DNA of 64,000 nucleotides from Synechococcus sp. WH 8101 (GTDB lineage Bacteria; Cyanobacteriota; Cyanobacteriia; PCC-6307; Cyanobiaceae), in contig NZ_CP035914.1 in assembly GCF_004209775.1 (NCBI RefSeq), forward strand, positions 558,001 to 622,000, written 5' to 3'. The notes below the pieces were generated by a model. It worked only from the letters and a program-made list of their open reading frames with translations, searched no databases and was not told the origin of the DNA. The position numbers were made by a program, and so were the translations under genes. This document shows, piece by piece, positions 37,431 to 46,018 of this stretch; position 1 is the stretch's first letter; each line of letters opens with the position of its first letter.

Positions 37431-38959
37431 CCGATCGCCTCTGCGTTGTGGTGGCTGCCGCTCCAATGCAGGCTGCGGCGCACGGCGTCATCCCAGCGTT
37501 GCCGCCAGCGGTCCCGCTGCTCGCCGTCGAGGTGGGGCATGAACACGCTGGCCCCTTCCATGCGCTGCTTCTGCAGGGCCCGCAGATCGCTCACGGCGCC
37601 GCACTGCACTCCGGCCAGCAGGGCCACCCCCCGGGCGGTGCTCTCCAGGCTGGCTGGCCGGCGCACCCGCAGGCCTGTGCTGTCCGCCTGCGCTTGCAGC
37701 AGGGGATCGGAGGCTGCCGCCCCCCCGTCAACGGCCAGTTCCCCGAGCCCCTGCCCCAGAGCCGTTTCCGCCAGATGCACCAGGGTGGCCACCGACAGGG
37801 CGATCCCCTCGAGGGCGGCCCGGGCGATGTGGCGACGGTCGCTGTCGCGCGTGAGGCCGATCAACAGACCGCGGGCTTCCGGATCCCAGTGGGGCGTGCC
37901 CCAGCCGGTGAAGGCGGGCACCAACATCACGCCGGCGGACGAGTTCACCTGGGCCGCCAGCGTGTTGATCGCTTCGGCGTTTTCGATGATGCCGAGGCCA
38001 TCCCGCAGCCATTGCACCACCGTGCCGGCATTGAAGAGGCTGCCCTCCAGGCAATAGGTGGGCGTGCCATCGGCATCGGTCCAGCCCAGGGTGGTGAGCA
38101 GGCCGGCATGGGAACGACGGATGACCGAGCCGGTGTTCACCACCAGAAAGGCGCCGGTGCCGTAGGTGCACTTGGCCTCGCCGGGATCCAGGCACAGCTG
38201 GCCGAGGGTGGCGGCCTGCTGATCGCCGAGCAGGGCACGGATCGGCACGCCGGCGAAGGGCAGACCGCTGGCGATGGCACCGAAGTCGCCGCGGCAGGGA
38301 ACGAGCTCGGGCAAGGCGGACAGGGGCAGGCTGGCCTGTTCGCAGAAGGCTTCGACCCAGTGCCGCTGCTCCAGATCCATCAGCAGGGTGCGGCTGGCGT
38401 TGCTCATGTCGGAGCAGTGCCGCGTGCCTCCGCTCAGATGCCAGAGCAACCAGCTCTCCACGGTGCCGAAGCAGAGGTCATGGCGGGCCGCCGCCGCATT
38501 GGCGGCCGCTTCATGCAGCATCAGCCAGCGGATCTTGCTGGCGCTGAAGTACGGATCGAGCAGCAGGCCGGTGCGTTGGCACCACTCCGCCTCCAGTCCC
38601 TGTTGCTTCCACTGCCGGCACAGATCAGCGGTGCGTCCGTCCTGCCACACCAGGGCCGGTCCGCATGGGGCGCCGTCGCTGCGCTGCCACAGCACCGTGG
38701 TTTCGCGCTGATTGGTGATGCCGCAGCAGCGCACGGCCTGGCGTTGCTCGGGGCTGAGTGCCTTCTCAAGCGCTGCCATCGCCTGGAGCTGGCTCTGCCA
38801 GATCGCCGCTGGATCCTGTTCCACCCAACCATCCGCCGGGTAGTGGATCGCCAGAGGGGCGGCGGCGCTCGCGATCAGCTGGCCCCTGGGGTCGAAGAGG
38901 GCAGCCCTGGAGCTGCTGGTGCCCTGATCCAGAGCCAGGAGGAGGGGCGGTGAAGCCAT
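37427..38959 (-). CDS. glpK: Glycerol kinase
   Basis: Phosphorylates glycerol to glycerol-3-phosphate with ATP. It has about 510 residues. It begins with the phosphate-1 loop LLLALDQGTSSSRAALFD, followed by CCGITNQRETTVLWQR and the substrate/ATP segments AGVPIRALLGDQQAATLGQL, YGTGAFLVVNTG and GWGTPHWDPEARGLLIGLTR, all typical of GlpK. ATG 38959 (MAMASPP) is used; ATG 38953 and an upstream TTG 38977 are also possible. It is coupled to glpD by a 4-base overlap and divergent from the second GH13 gene. Confidence 0.94.
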   Translation of the reverse strand: MASPPLLLALDQGTSSSRAALFDPRGQLIASAAAPLAIHYPADGWVEQDPAAIWQSQLQAMAALEKALSPEQRQAVRCCGITNQRETTVLWQRSDGAPCGPALVWQDGRTADLCRQWKQQGLEAEWCQRTGLLLDPYFSASKIRWLMLHEAAANAAAARHDLCFGTVESWLLWHLSGGTRHCSDMSNASRTLLMDLEQRHWVEAFCEQASLPLSALPELVPCRGDFGAIASGLPFAGVPIRALLGDQQAATLGQLCLDPGEAKCTYGTGAFLVVNTGSVIRRSHAGLLTTLGWTDADGTPTYCLEGSLFNAGTVVQWLRDGLGIIENAEAINTLAAQVNSSAGVMLVPAFTGWGTPHWDPEARGLLIGLTRDSDRRHIARAALEGIALSVATLVHLAETALGQGLGELAVDGGAAASDPLLQAQADSTGLRVRRPASLESTARGVALLAGVQCGAVSDLRALQKQRMEGASVFMPHLDGEQRDRWRQRWDDAVRRSLHWSGSHHNAEAIG

Positions 38960-39016
38960 GGCCATGCCGTTTTTCAAGTGCTAGCGGTGAGGCAGAGCGC
39001 TGCAAAGGGGGTGGCG

Positions 39017-40450
39017 ATGGGCGATCTGTCGGCAGCGCCGCCGGCCTGGGTGGCGGATGCGGTGGTGTACCAGGTGTTTCCCGATCGGTTTCGTCGCAGT
39101 GGTCTGGTGCCGATTCAGGAGAGCCTCGCCCTCCAGCCCTGGGGCAGCGATCCCCAGTTGCAGGGCTTTCATGGCGGCGATCTCTATGGGGTGATCGAGG
39201 CTCTGGATCACCTGCAGGGCATGGGCGTCACCTGTCTGTATCTGACGCCCGTGTTCAGCTCAGCGGCCAACCACCGCTATCACGCCTACGACTACCTGGA
39301 GATCGATCCCCTTCTCGGTGGTGATCCAGCCCTCGAGGCCTTGATCGATGCTCTGCATGCCCGCCGGATGCGCCTGATCCTCGATGGCGTGTTCAACCAT
39401 TGCGGCCGCGGCTTCTGGGCGTTCCACCACCTGCTCGAAAACGGTGCTGTGTCGCCCTACCGCCACTGGTTCCATGTGCACCACTGGCCGTTGCGTCCCT
39501 ATCCCCGCGTCGGGGAGACCTGTGGGTACAGCTGTTGGTGGAACGATCCGGCCCTGCCCAAGTTCAACCATCACCATCCCGCCGTGCAGGACTATCTGCT
39601 GCGGGTGGGGCGTCACTGGCTGGAACGGGGCATCGACGGCTGGCGGCTGGATGTGCCTGATGAGGTGCCGCAACCGTTCTGGCAAAGCTTCCGTCGGATG
39701 GTGAAGGCCGTGAACCGCGACGCCTGGATCGTCGGTGAGATCTGGGGCGACGCCAGGCCCTGGTTGCAGGGGGATCAGTTCGATGGCGTGATGAATTACC
39801 GGATGGGATGGAGCTCCCTGAGCTGGGCGGCGGCGGGGGAGCTGGCGTCGGATTTTGACCACGCCCTCTACCCCCTGCGCCCCCTGGATGGTCAGGCGTT
39901 ACTGGAGATCTGGCAGCACACGCTGAGCTGGTATCGGCCGGAGGTGCGTCGCGCCCAGCTCAATCTGCTCGACAGTCATGACGTCCCCAGGGCGCTCCAC
40001 AGCTTGCGGGGCGATCGGGCTGCCTTGAAGCTGGCCCTGGTGTTGCTGTTTCTGCAGCCGGGAGCTCCCTGCGTCTACTACGGCACGGAGGCCGGTCTGG
40101 CGGGTGGTCCGGAGCCCGGCTGCCGAGAGGGAGTTCCCTGGGGTGAGGGCTGGCCCCAGGATTTGCAAGTGTTGCTGCGCGATCTGGCCGGCTTGCGGCA
40201 GCGTTATTCGGCCCTTCGCCATGGCGTGGTGCGGTGGAGCGTCCTCGCGGACGATGGCCTGCGGGCCGAGGCCGATGCCTTGGTGGTGGTGCTGAATCGC
40301 AGTCGTCACCGAACATTGGCGTTCAGCGCAGACTCCTGCCTGGCAGGGAACGGGCTCGTCCCGCGCTGGCAGCTGGGGACCTGGGACCCTGGCGCACGGG
40401 CGCTGGGCCCCCAATCGGTCGCTTTGTTTGCGGACGCGGGGAGTGCCTGA
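39017..40450 (+). CDS. GH13 alpha-amylase family enzyme (neopullulanase/cyclomaltodextrinase-like)
   Basis: A 477-residue cytoplasmic GH13 enzyme. ATG 39017 (MGDLSAAPPAWVADAVVYQV) is chosen; TTG 38978 would add 13 residues. It opens with VVYQVFPDRFRRSG and has the short HAYDYLEIDPLLGG segment seen in neopullulanase-type enzymes. The catalytic triad is Asp212 in DGWRLDVPDEV, Glu241 in WIVGEIWGDA and Asp322 in LLDSHDVPRAL. It lacks the N-terminal CBM34 domain of many neopullulanases. Product range is unknown. The last 128 bases overlap the 3' end of the antisense short LysR-like gene. Confidence 0.88.
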   Translation: MGDLSAAPPAWVADAVVYQVFPDRFRRSGLVPIQESLALQPWGSDPQLQGFHGGDLYGVIEALDHLQGMGVTCLYLTPVFSSAANHRYHAYDYLEIDPLLGGDPALEALIDALHARRMRLILDGVFNHCGRGFWAFHHLLENGAVSPYRHWFHVHHWPLRPYPRVGETCGYSCWWNDPALPKFNHHHPAVQDYLLRVGRHWLERGIDGWRLDVPDEVPQPFWQSFRRMVKAVNRDAWIVGEIWGDARPWLQGDQFDGVMNYRMGWSSLSWAAAGELASDFDHALYPLRPLDGQALLEIWQHTLSWYRPEVRRAQLNLLDSHDVPRALHSLRGDRAALKLALVLLFLQPGAPCVYYGTEAGLAGGPEPGCREGVPWGEGWPQDLQVLLRDLAGLRQRYSALRHGVVRWSVLADDGLRAEADALVVVLNRSRHRTLAFSADSCLAGNGLVPRWQLGTWDPGARALGPQSVALFADAGSA

Positions 40451-40982
40451 GGACCTGCAGCAGTTCGCGGCTCGCTGGATGGGCCGTCACATCGCTTTGC
40501 AAGACCAGGGCCACATCATCACCATCCGGCAGGGTGCTGCTGTGGAGGGGGAAGACAGCGAGGGTGGAGTCGTTGGCGTCAACGTCCTGCAGCCGACAGA
40601 GCAGGGCGTCGATGATGCGCTCGCGCAGGAGCGCCAGGCTGTGCATTGGGTCCTGTAGTCGCGATGCACAGGCCAACCAGCGTTCGGGGATGGAGCGGCC
40701 AGAACCCTCTGCAAGCCAATGGCTCGTCTCCAGCCGCAACCGGCCTTTCCCTTCCAGCCGTGCCCGTTGGTGCACCCGCCGTTCCATCTGCAGCAGAGTG
40801 GTGTCGCCACGAATGCGCCAGCGTCCGCGCTCTTTCTCAATCGTGAGCCGAAAGGCCTGCGCGCATTTGCGTTGATTGCGGCTGACGGTGGTTTGATGCT
40901 GTTGCAGGGCGACACCCACGTGTTGACCTGATTGCAGCCAGATCAGACCGTCCAGGCTGCTGAGCAGTTCGAGGCTGACCAT
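40323..40982 (-). CDS. Short LysR-like regulator with internal deletion (possibly degenerate)
   Basis: ATG 40982 (MVSLELLSSLDGLIWLQSG) gives 219 residues. It aligns along its length with the 290-residue LysR-like protein at 43726-44598: the HTH region (LDGLIWL...TTVSRNQRKCA), RRVHQRARL, LALLRERIIDA and DANDSTLAV match. The alignment then jumps in frame to the paralogue's near-C-terminal segment (ALVLQSD versus ALVLQRD), missing about 94 residues of the effector-binding domain. After residue ~180 the frame runs on, antisense, through the last 128 bases of the GH13 gene before a stop. It may be a decaying gene or a short DNA-binding form. The downstream stop is probably not original. Confidence 0.65.
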   Translation of the reverse strand: MVSLELLSSLDGLIWLQSGQHVGVALQQHQTTVSRNQRKCAQAFRLTIEKERGRWRIRGDTTLLQMERRVHQRARLEGKGRLRLETSHWLAEGSGRSIPERWLACASRLQDPMHSLALLRERIIDALLCRLQDVDANDSTLAVFPLHSSTLPDGDDVALVLQSDVTAHPASRELLQVLRHSPRPQTKRPIGGPAPVRQGPRSPAASAGRARSLPGRSLR

Positions 40983-41033
40983 GCGCTGATGTTTCAGCAT
41001 CTGATCGGATCCTCCGAGTGCAGCGGCAACCGA

Positions 41034-43124
41034 TCAATCCCCAGCTCTGGGTAGGGCGTCGCTGGCTGATGGGATCGGCGGGCTTAGTCGGGCCAGCACG
41101 CCGCCTTCCTCTCGGTTACCGATCTGCAGCGCGCCGCCGTGGTTCTCCATGGCACTGCGCACCAGGAACAAGCCCAAACCGCTGCCCTCCTTTTTGCTGC
41201 TGGTCAGCGGCTGCTCGATCAAGCGCTCCTGGGGGATGCCTGGGCCGTTGTCTTGCACGTCGATCTGCCAGGTGTTGTTCACCTGAGCCAAGCGGAGGCT
41301 CACCCTGGGATCGGCGTTGGCAGGTTGTTGACTCTTGATCGCTTCGATCGCATTTCTAATCAGATTGATCAGGGCGATCTGCAACTGGGTGGCATCACCC
41401 TGGATCAACGCTGTGCCATCCGGCACGGCATGGACCGACTCGATCTGGAGCCAGTGCGCAATGTTGGGGGTGTTGGATTGGACGTAGCGCACGCTGTTGC
41501 TGATCACCTGCTTCAGATCAATGCTTTGCTGCTCGCTGCTGGTGTTGCGCAAAAGGGAGCGAATTTTTTCGCTGATGTCGGCAATGCGCTGGCTTTGGCT
41601 GTTGAGCAGCCTGAGCTGGCTGGTGAGCTGATCGGAGCGCTCTTTATGTGGCTGAGTTGGTAGCGATTGCAGGAGGTGCTCCGATGTGAGCCGAAGAATG
41701 CTGATGGGCTGGTTGATTTCGTGGGCAATCGATGCGGCTTCCAGGCTCACTCTCAATTTGTTGCTCATCTGGGTGAGCGCTTTTTCGTCTCTACTGCGTT
41801 GTTGCTCGAACAGCTCAATAATCTGCGTTTCCTTGTCACGCAATTGGCTGGTGAGAGCGTTGAAGGCGTTGATCATGGCCCGGATCGCCTGGTTGAGATC
41901 CCAGACCTCGCGAGCGCTCTCCTGTTGCAGTTGGCAATGGAAGTGGAGCGGCTGGGGTTGATCACCCAGCGCAGCAATCTGGGCTTCCGTGTCTTGACTG
42001 GCCTGCTTGAGCGCCGTGAGAGGGGTGAGCAAGCCTCGGATCAGCCGCTGATTGATCACGAGCGCGAAGCCCAGGGCCGACAAGGTGGCCAGCACTGTGA
42101 TCAGCAGATCCCGCTGCAAGGTTGTCACCTCCGGGGTGGCGGCGATGGCGGTGAGCAGCATCCAATCCAGCCCCTCATGGTCCCCCCAGGGGGTGGCTTT
42201 GACCAGAAAGGGCTGGCCCTTGAGCTGCACGAGTCGTGTGGCCCCGGGTTGGATTGTTGTGGCATCGGCCAGGAACTGCTCCTGCAGCTTGCGGGCCAGT
42301 GGGGAGGGCAGGTTGCGGAGGTTGCGTCGGCGCGTTTCGGACGCGGAGCGGATGAAGGTGAGTTCCGGTTTGGAGCTGGCCACCAGATCACCGTTTCGTT
42401 CCACAATCAGGGCCAGCCCTGTGTTGTTGGTCCAGGCGTCCTGCAGCCAGGTGCTGAGTTTGTTGATGATCATGTCAACACCCACCACGCCGATCAGGGT
42501 GTTGTTTCGGTTGTAGACAGGAGCGTTGTAGGAGATCGAGTAGGTGTCGGGTTGATCTTCCCAGGCGTAGATGCGACTCCAGGTGGGTTGCCCAGCTTTG
42601 ACGGTGTCGACATACCAGGCCTCTTCATGGGAGGTGCTCATGTCGGGGATGGTGCTGAGGTGTTGCTCGCGCTTTCCGGTTGCATCCATGCTGAACACGA
42701 GCATCTTGCCTCGGCCGAAGCGTTTGCTGTCTTCGTTGTGGTAGTAGCGGTTGTCTTGGCTTTTCTCGATGCCGAGAAAGGTGCCATCAGTGGCGCCATA
42801 GTTGATGTAATCCACCGGAAAAGATTTCAATTGCCGCCAGAAGCGCTGGCTGAGTTTGTCGAAGTTGTTCAGCAGCTCAGGTTCGGTGGCCAGGGCGGAT
42901 TCATTCAGTTCGTTGATGATCGTGGGGTAGCTCAGTTTCTTGCTGAGGCGTTCCGAAACCTGCACGGCTGTGAGGTTGGCGCGTTGCGCTTCGCTTTGAT
43001 GGATGCCGCTGTCGCGCCCGAGGAAATAGGTGAGCACGCTGAGGGAGCCCGCCACGAGAATCAGTTGCAGCCCGGTGGCGCGCGTCAGCGTGCCAGCAAG
43101 TGAGCGCGGCTTCCTGGCTGTCAT
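41034..43124 (-). CDS. dCache-domain sensor histidine kinase
   Basis: A 696-residue membrane histidine kinase. ATG 43124 overlaps the response-regulator stop by 4 bases. TM1 is about residues 16-34 (LQLILVAGSLSVLTYFLG). A periplasmic double-Cache sensor spans about 35-335, with WYVDTVKAGQPTWSRIYAW, YSISYNAPVYNRN and LIGVVGVDMII. TM2 is 338-357, then a HAMP-like linker and coiled coil. HisKA follows with His468 in SIAHEINQPISILRL, and the ATPase boxes N LINLIRNAIEAI, G1 VQDNGPGIP and G2 GSGLGLFLV. dCache domains usually bind small ligands such as amino acids or carboxylates; the ligand is unknown. It is cognate to the adjacent response regulator. Confidence 0.93.
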   Translation of the reverse strand: MTARKPRSLAGTLTRATGLQLILVAGSLSVLTYFLGRDSGIHQSEAQRANLTAVQVSERLSKKLSYPTIINELNESALATEPELLNNFDKLSQRFWRQLKSFPVDYINYGATDGTFLGIEKSQDNRYYHNEDSKRFGRGKMLVFSMDATGKREQHLSTIPDMSTSHEEAWYVDTVKAGQPTWSRIYAWEDQPDTYSISYNAPVYNRNNTLIGVVGVDMIINKLSTWLQDAWTNNTGLALIVERNGDLVASSKPELTFIRSASETRRRNLRNLPSPLARKLQEQFLADATTIQPGATRLVQLKGQPFLVKATPWGDHEGLDWMLLTAIAATPEVTTLQRDLLITVLATLSALGFALVINQRLIRGLLTPLTALKQASQDTEAQIAALGDQPQPLHFHCQLQQESAREVWDLNQAIRAMINAFNALTSQLRDKETQIIELFEQQRSRDEKALTQMSNKLRVSLEAASIAHEINQPISILRLTSEHLLQSLPTQPHKERSDQLTSQLRLLNSQSQRIADISEKIRSLLRNTSSEQQSIDLKQVISNSVRYVQSNTPNIAHWLQIESVHAVPDGTALIQGDATQLQIALINLIRNAIEAIKSQQPANADPRVSLRLAQVNNTWQIDVQDNGPGIPQERLIEQPLTSSKKEGSGLGLFLVRSAMENHGGALQIGNREEGGVLARLSPPIPSASDALPRAGD

Positions 43125-43687
43125 TGGATCGCTTGTCGCTGTGTGGCAAGGGCGGCTGCTTTGACCAGTTCCGCGCCGCTCAGGCCCAGGGTGCGGGCAA
43201 TCGCCTTGCGATGGGTTTCCACCGTGGCAACCGAGCATCCGAGATGACGCGCGATCTCCTTGGTGCTCCTCCCAGCGCCGATCAGGGTGTAGATCTCCCG
43301 TTGCCGTTGTGTTAGCCGCTGTTCGGCCGGTTGCAGGATCGCGTTCAAGCTCTGGCGCAGACTGGCGAAGGCGCTGGCCTTGTCGATCACGGCTTTCACG
43401 GCTGGTTGAAGCTCAGCCGGGCAGGCGAACTGTTCGGCGGCACCGGAGAGCACGATCAACTGAATGCCGGCATGGCGCTCCACCAGGTGGCGGGCGAGGT
43501 CGCTGCCTTTGCCATCCGGGAGTTGCAGATCGAGTAGGGCGAGATCGAGGTCATGGTTGTGGCTGATCGTTTCGGCGGCGGCGATGCTCTGCGCCTTGGA
43601 CACGGTGCTGATTTCACTGAAGGATTCGACCACCGAACCGAGCAGATCCAGAAGGATGCGCTCGTCTTCCACCACAAGGCAGTGCAA
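43121..43687 (-). CDS. NarL/LuxR-family response regulator
   Basis: A 188-residue two-domain regulator. The receiver (1-~115) starts LHCLVVEDERILLDLL, with the phosphoacceptor Asp53 in LALLDLQLPDGKG and the switch Ser in LIVLSGAAEQF. The GerE HTH (~122-185) reads LTQRQREIYTLIGAGRSTKE, then LGCSVATVETHRKAIARTLG. No ATG fits the frame. TTG 43687 puts the start right at the receiver and is chosen. It overlaps the kinase start as ATGA and follows the LysR-like gene by 38 bases, so LysR, regulator and kinase are likely one transcript. Confidence 0.9.
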   Translation of the reverse strand: MHCLVVEDERILLDLLGSVVESFSEISTVSKAQSIAAAETISHNHDLDLALLDLQLPDGKGSDLARHLVERHAGIQLIVLSGAAEQFACPAELQPAVKAVIDKASAFASLRQSLNAILQPAEQRLTQRQREIYTLIGAGRSTKEIARHLGCSVATVETHRKAIARTLGLSGAELVKAAALATQRQAIQ

Positions 43688-43725
43688 CGGCCTGCAGCCA
43701 CTATCTCCATCGTGCCATTGCCCAA

Positions 43726-44598
43726 TCAGGGGGCCAGTGCCAGCTCGGGGAAGCGGGGCTGCAGGTGGGCCAAGCGTTCTTTGAGCGTGTGGATCAGGGT
43801 GGCCATCGCCGGTTCGTCGCGGAGGTCGCGCTGCAGCACCAGGGCTTCGCCTGAGCGGAACGGCAGGGTGATGGGGAGAGGCACCAGCCCGTCGCCGGAC
43901 ACCGCCTGGCTCAGGCAGTGCCCATAGCCGATCGTCACATCCTTGGCGCTCCGCCCCTCCCAGCGCTCCCGGCGATAGCGGCTCATGTGCACGGGCGTGT
44001 TCCAGAGGCCGAGCTTTTTCAGTTCCCGTTCGACGATCGGATAAGCGCCATCGGGCAGGGCCAGGCTGGGGAATTGCTGCAGATCTTCGAGGCGGATGTG
44101 GGCTTGTTTCAGCAAGGGGTGATCCGCCTGCACCAGCAGGTGCAGTGGCATGGCGCAGAGGGGAACGGCGCAGAGGTCGGGGTCGTTCTCGTCGGGGCGG
44201 TCCGGCAGGCCGCAGATCCAGGCATCGCAGATCCTGCGACGCAACAGAGACAGATTCGGCTCCATGCCGACCAGATTGGAGAGACCGGCGATCCAGCCGC
44301 TGGGTTCGGGGTTGCAGAGCAGGGGCAGGGTCCAGTAAGTCGCCTCCAGGCGCAGGGGACGCAGGCCCGACAGGCGGGCTTTCTGGTGCACCTCCCGTTC
44401 CAGGTTCAGCAGGGTCTGGTCGCCGTTCAGGACCCATTCCTGATCGTTTTTCTCCAGGCTGATGCCGAAGCTTTTGGCGCAGATCCGCTGGCGGCGGCTC
44501 ACTGATGACTGGTCAAGCTTCAACCGGGTGGCCACCTCCCGACCGGTTCGCAGCCAAATCAGGCCGTCCAGGCAGGCCAGCGTGTCGAGATCAACCAT
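43726..44598 (-). CDS. LysR-like transcriptional regulator
   Basis: A 290-residue protein with a divergent N-terminal winged HTH (LACLDGLIWLRTGREVATRL, then LDQSSVSRRQRICAKSFG) and a periplasmic-binding-type effector domain from about residue 84 (PLRLEATYWTLPLL, LCAVPLHLLVQADHPLL-type core, ALPDGAYPIVERELKKLG). The layout is LysR-like although the HTH is not canonical. It is the first gene of a minus-strand cluster with a response regulator and histidine kinase. A shortened paralogue lies at the far end of the kinase. The target may be the neighbouring GH13/glp genes, which is an inference from position. Confidence 0.82.
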   Translation of the reverse strand: MVDLDTLACLDGLIWLRTGREVATRLKLDQSSVSRRQRICAKSFGISLEKNDQEWVLNGDQTLLNLEREVHQKARLSGLRPLRLEATYWTLPLLCNPEPSGWIAGLSNLVGMEPNLSLLRRRICDAWICGLPDRPDENDPDLCAVPLCAMPLHLLVQADHPLLKQAHIRLEDLQQFPSLALPDGAYPIVERELKKLGLWNTPVHMSRYRRERWEGRSAKDVTIGYGHCLSQAVSGDGLVPLPITLPFRSGEALVLQRDLRDEPAMATLIHTLKERLAHLQPRFPELALAP

Positions 44599-44629
44599 GG
44601 CTGTGGTGCAAAAGCCATCGTTGGATGGA

Positions 44630-44701
<72 letters not shown>

Positions 44702-44711
44702 ATGTGGAAGG

Positions 44712-44793
44712 TGGGCCGGGTTGGATTTGAACCAACGTAGGCAGAGCCAGCGGATTTACAGTCCGCCCCCATTAACCACTCGGGCACCGACCC
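44712..44793 (-). tRNA. tRNA-Tyr (GUA anticodon)
   Basis: 82-base class II tRNA on the minus strand with acceptor GGGTCGG/CCGGCCC, anticodon loop CTGTAAA giving GUA, and a variable arm (GCTGGCTCTGCC region). T loop TTCAAAT, discriminator A. It is 10 bases upstream of tRNA-Thr and probably co-transcribed. Confidence 0.95.
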
Positions 44794-44872
44794 GAACCAC
44801 ACCGCAAGAACTTACCAGCCCGAGGGGCCCGCACCCCTCGATACGATCGGCCCAAATGCATCGCAACGGGCC

Positions 44873-45322
44873 ATGCGCCTTCTGCTGCTCAATGGCCCCA
44901 ATCTCAACCTGCTCGGTCGACGCGAGCCTGGGTTGTATGGCCAGCAGAGCCTGGCGGCAATCGAGCAGTCGCTGCAGGAGCGTGCGGCGGCGGCAGAGGT
45001 GGCGCTCGACTGCTTTCAGAGCAATTTTGAAGGTGCCCTTGTGGAGCGGATCCACCAGGCCATGGGCCAGGTGGATGGAATCCTGATCAATGCGGGCGCC
45101 TACACCCACACTTCGATCGCACTGCGCGATGCACTGCTGGGGGTGGCCATTCCCTTTGTGGAGCTTCACCTGAGCAATACCCATGCCCGCGAACCGTTCC
45201 GTCATCACTCGTTGCTGGCGGATCGCGCCGTAGGCGTGGTGAGTGGTTTCGGGGCCACCAGCTACACCCTGGCCTTCGATGGATTGCTGCAGCATCTGAG
45301 GGCTGCAGTGGCTGGGAGTTGA
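44873..45322 (+). CDS. aroQ: 3-dehydroquinate dehydratase, type II
   Basis: Third step of the shikimate pathway (3-dehydroquinate to 3-dehydroshikimate). It has 149 residues with the type II signature [20 protein letters not shown] (catalytic Tyr and loop Arg), [20 protein letters not shown], and the catalytic His region [19 protein letters not shown]. Length is typical. It begins a plus-strand pair with miaE 6 bases downstream. Confidence 0.97.
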   Translation: MRLLLLNGPNLNLLGRREPGLYGQQSLAAIEQSLQERAAAAEVALDCFQSNFEGALVERIHQAMGQVDGILINAGAYTHTSIALRDALLGVAIPFVELHLSNTHAREPFRHHSLLADRAVGVVSGFGATSYTLAFDGLLQHLRAAVAGS

Positions 45323-45328
45323 GCAGCG

Positions 45329-45958
45329 ATGGTGACGAGTATTCGTTGGTTGGCTGCCCCCACCAGTGAGGCCTGGGTTGAGCAGGCGATCGCGCGGCCG
45401 ATCGAGGTCTTGATCGATCACGCCCATTGCGAACGCAAGGCGGCGGGGGCGGCGGTGCAGCTGATGTTCCGCTATCTCTGCGAGCCAGGTCTCGGCGAGG
45501 CGCTCAGTCCGCTGGCTCGCGAGGAGCTGGAGCATTTTGAGCAGGTGCTTGCGCTTCTGCAGGCGCGGGGGCGCTATCTCGAACCCCTGCCCTCTCCGGG
45601 ATACGGCGCCCAGTTGGCCAAGCAGGTGCGCCGGGGTGAGCCCGAGCGCATGCTCGATTCCTTCCTGGTGGCCGGCTTGATCGAGGCGCGCAGCCATGAG
45701 CGGATGGCGCTGCTGGCGGAGCACAGCCCGGATCCGGAGCTGCGGGATCTCTACGCCAGCCTGCTGCAGAGCGAGGCCCGTCATTTCGGCCTCTACTGGG
45801 TGCTGTGCGAGGAGCGCTGGTCACGCGAGCTGATCGTTCCCCGTTTGGAGGCGTTGGCGCTCGCAGAGGTAGAGGCGTTATCTGGAGATCTGGAGCGTCC
45901 CGAGGATGTGCGGATGCATTCCGTTGGAATCCGCAAGCAAAGTCCAAAAGAAGCCTGA
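45329..45958 (+). CDS. miaE: tRNA-(ms2io6A)-hydroxylase (MiaE family)
   Basis: Di-iron ferritin-like monooxygenase that hydroxylates the isopentenyl group of ms2i6A37 in tRNA. It has 209 residues. The di-iron ligand motifs are in LIDHAHCERKAAGAAVQL (ExxH-type), REELEHFEQVLALL (ExxH) and LQSEARHFGLYW (ExxRH), with a helical bundle throughout. Length matches MiaE. It follows aroQ by 6 bases. Confidence 0.9.
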   Translation: MVTSIRWLAAPTSEAWVEQAIARPIEVLIDHAHCERKAAGAAVQLMFRYLCEPGLGEALSPLAREELEHFEQVLALLQARGRYLEPLPSPGYGAQLAKQVRRGEPERMLDSFLVAGLIEARSHERMALLAEHSPDPELRDLYASLLQSEARHFGLYWVLCEERWSRELIVPRLEALALAEVEALSGDLERPEDVRMHSVGIRKQSPKEA

Positions 45959-46018
45959 AGAGACGCGCCAGTCTTTGTGGGCGGTTTTAGGATTGACCCA
46001 GTTCTTGCTTGGTTCGTG

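Noticed and set aside
37448-38953. 501-codon plus-strand frame opposite glpK
   Set aside because: Antisense shadow of a well-conserved glycerol kinase.
41667-43103. 478-codon plus-strand frame opposite the histidine kinase
   Set aside because: The minus-strand kinase has all catalytic boxes in order. The plus-strand product is a His/Gly/Gln-rich shadow.
44720-45784. 342-codon minus-strand frame over aroQ and miaE
   Set aside because: Shadow of two conserved plus-strand genes, and it also covers tRNA-Tyr.
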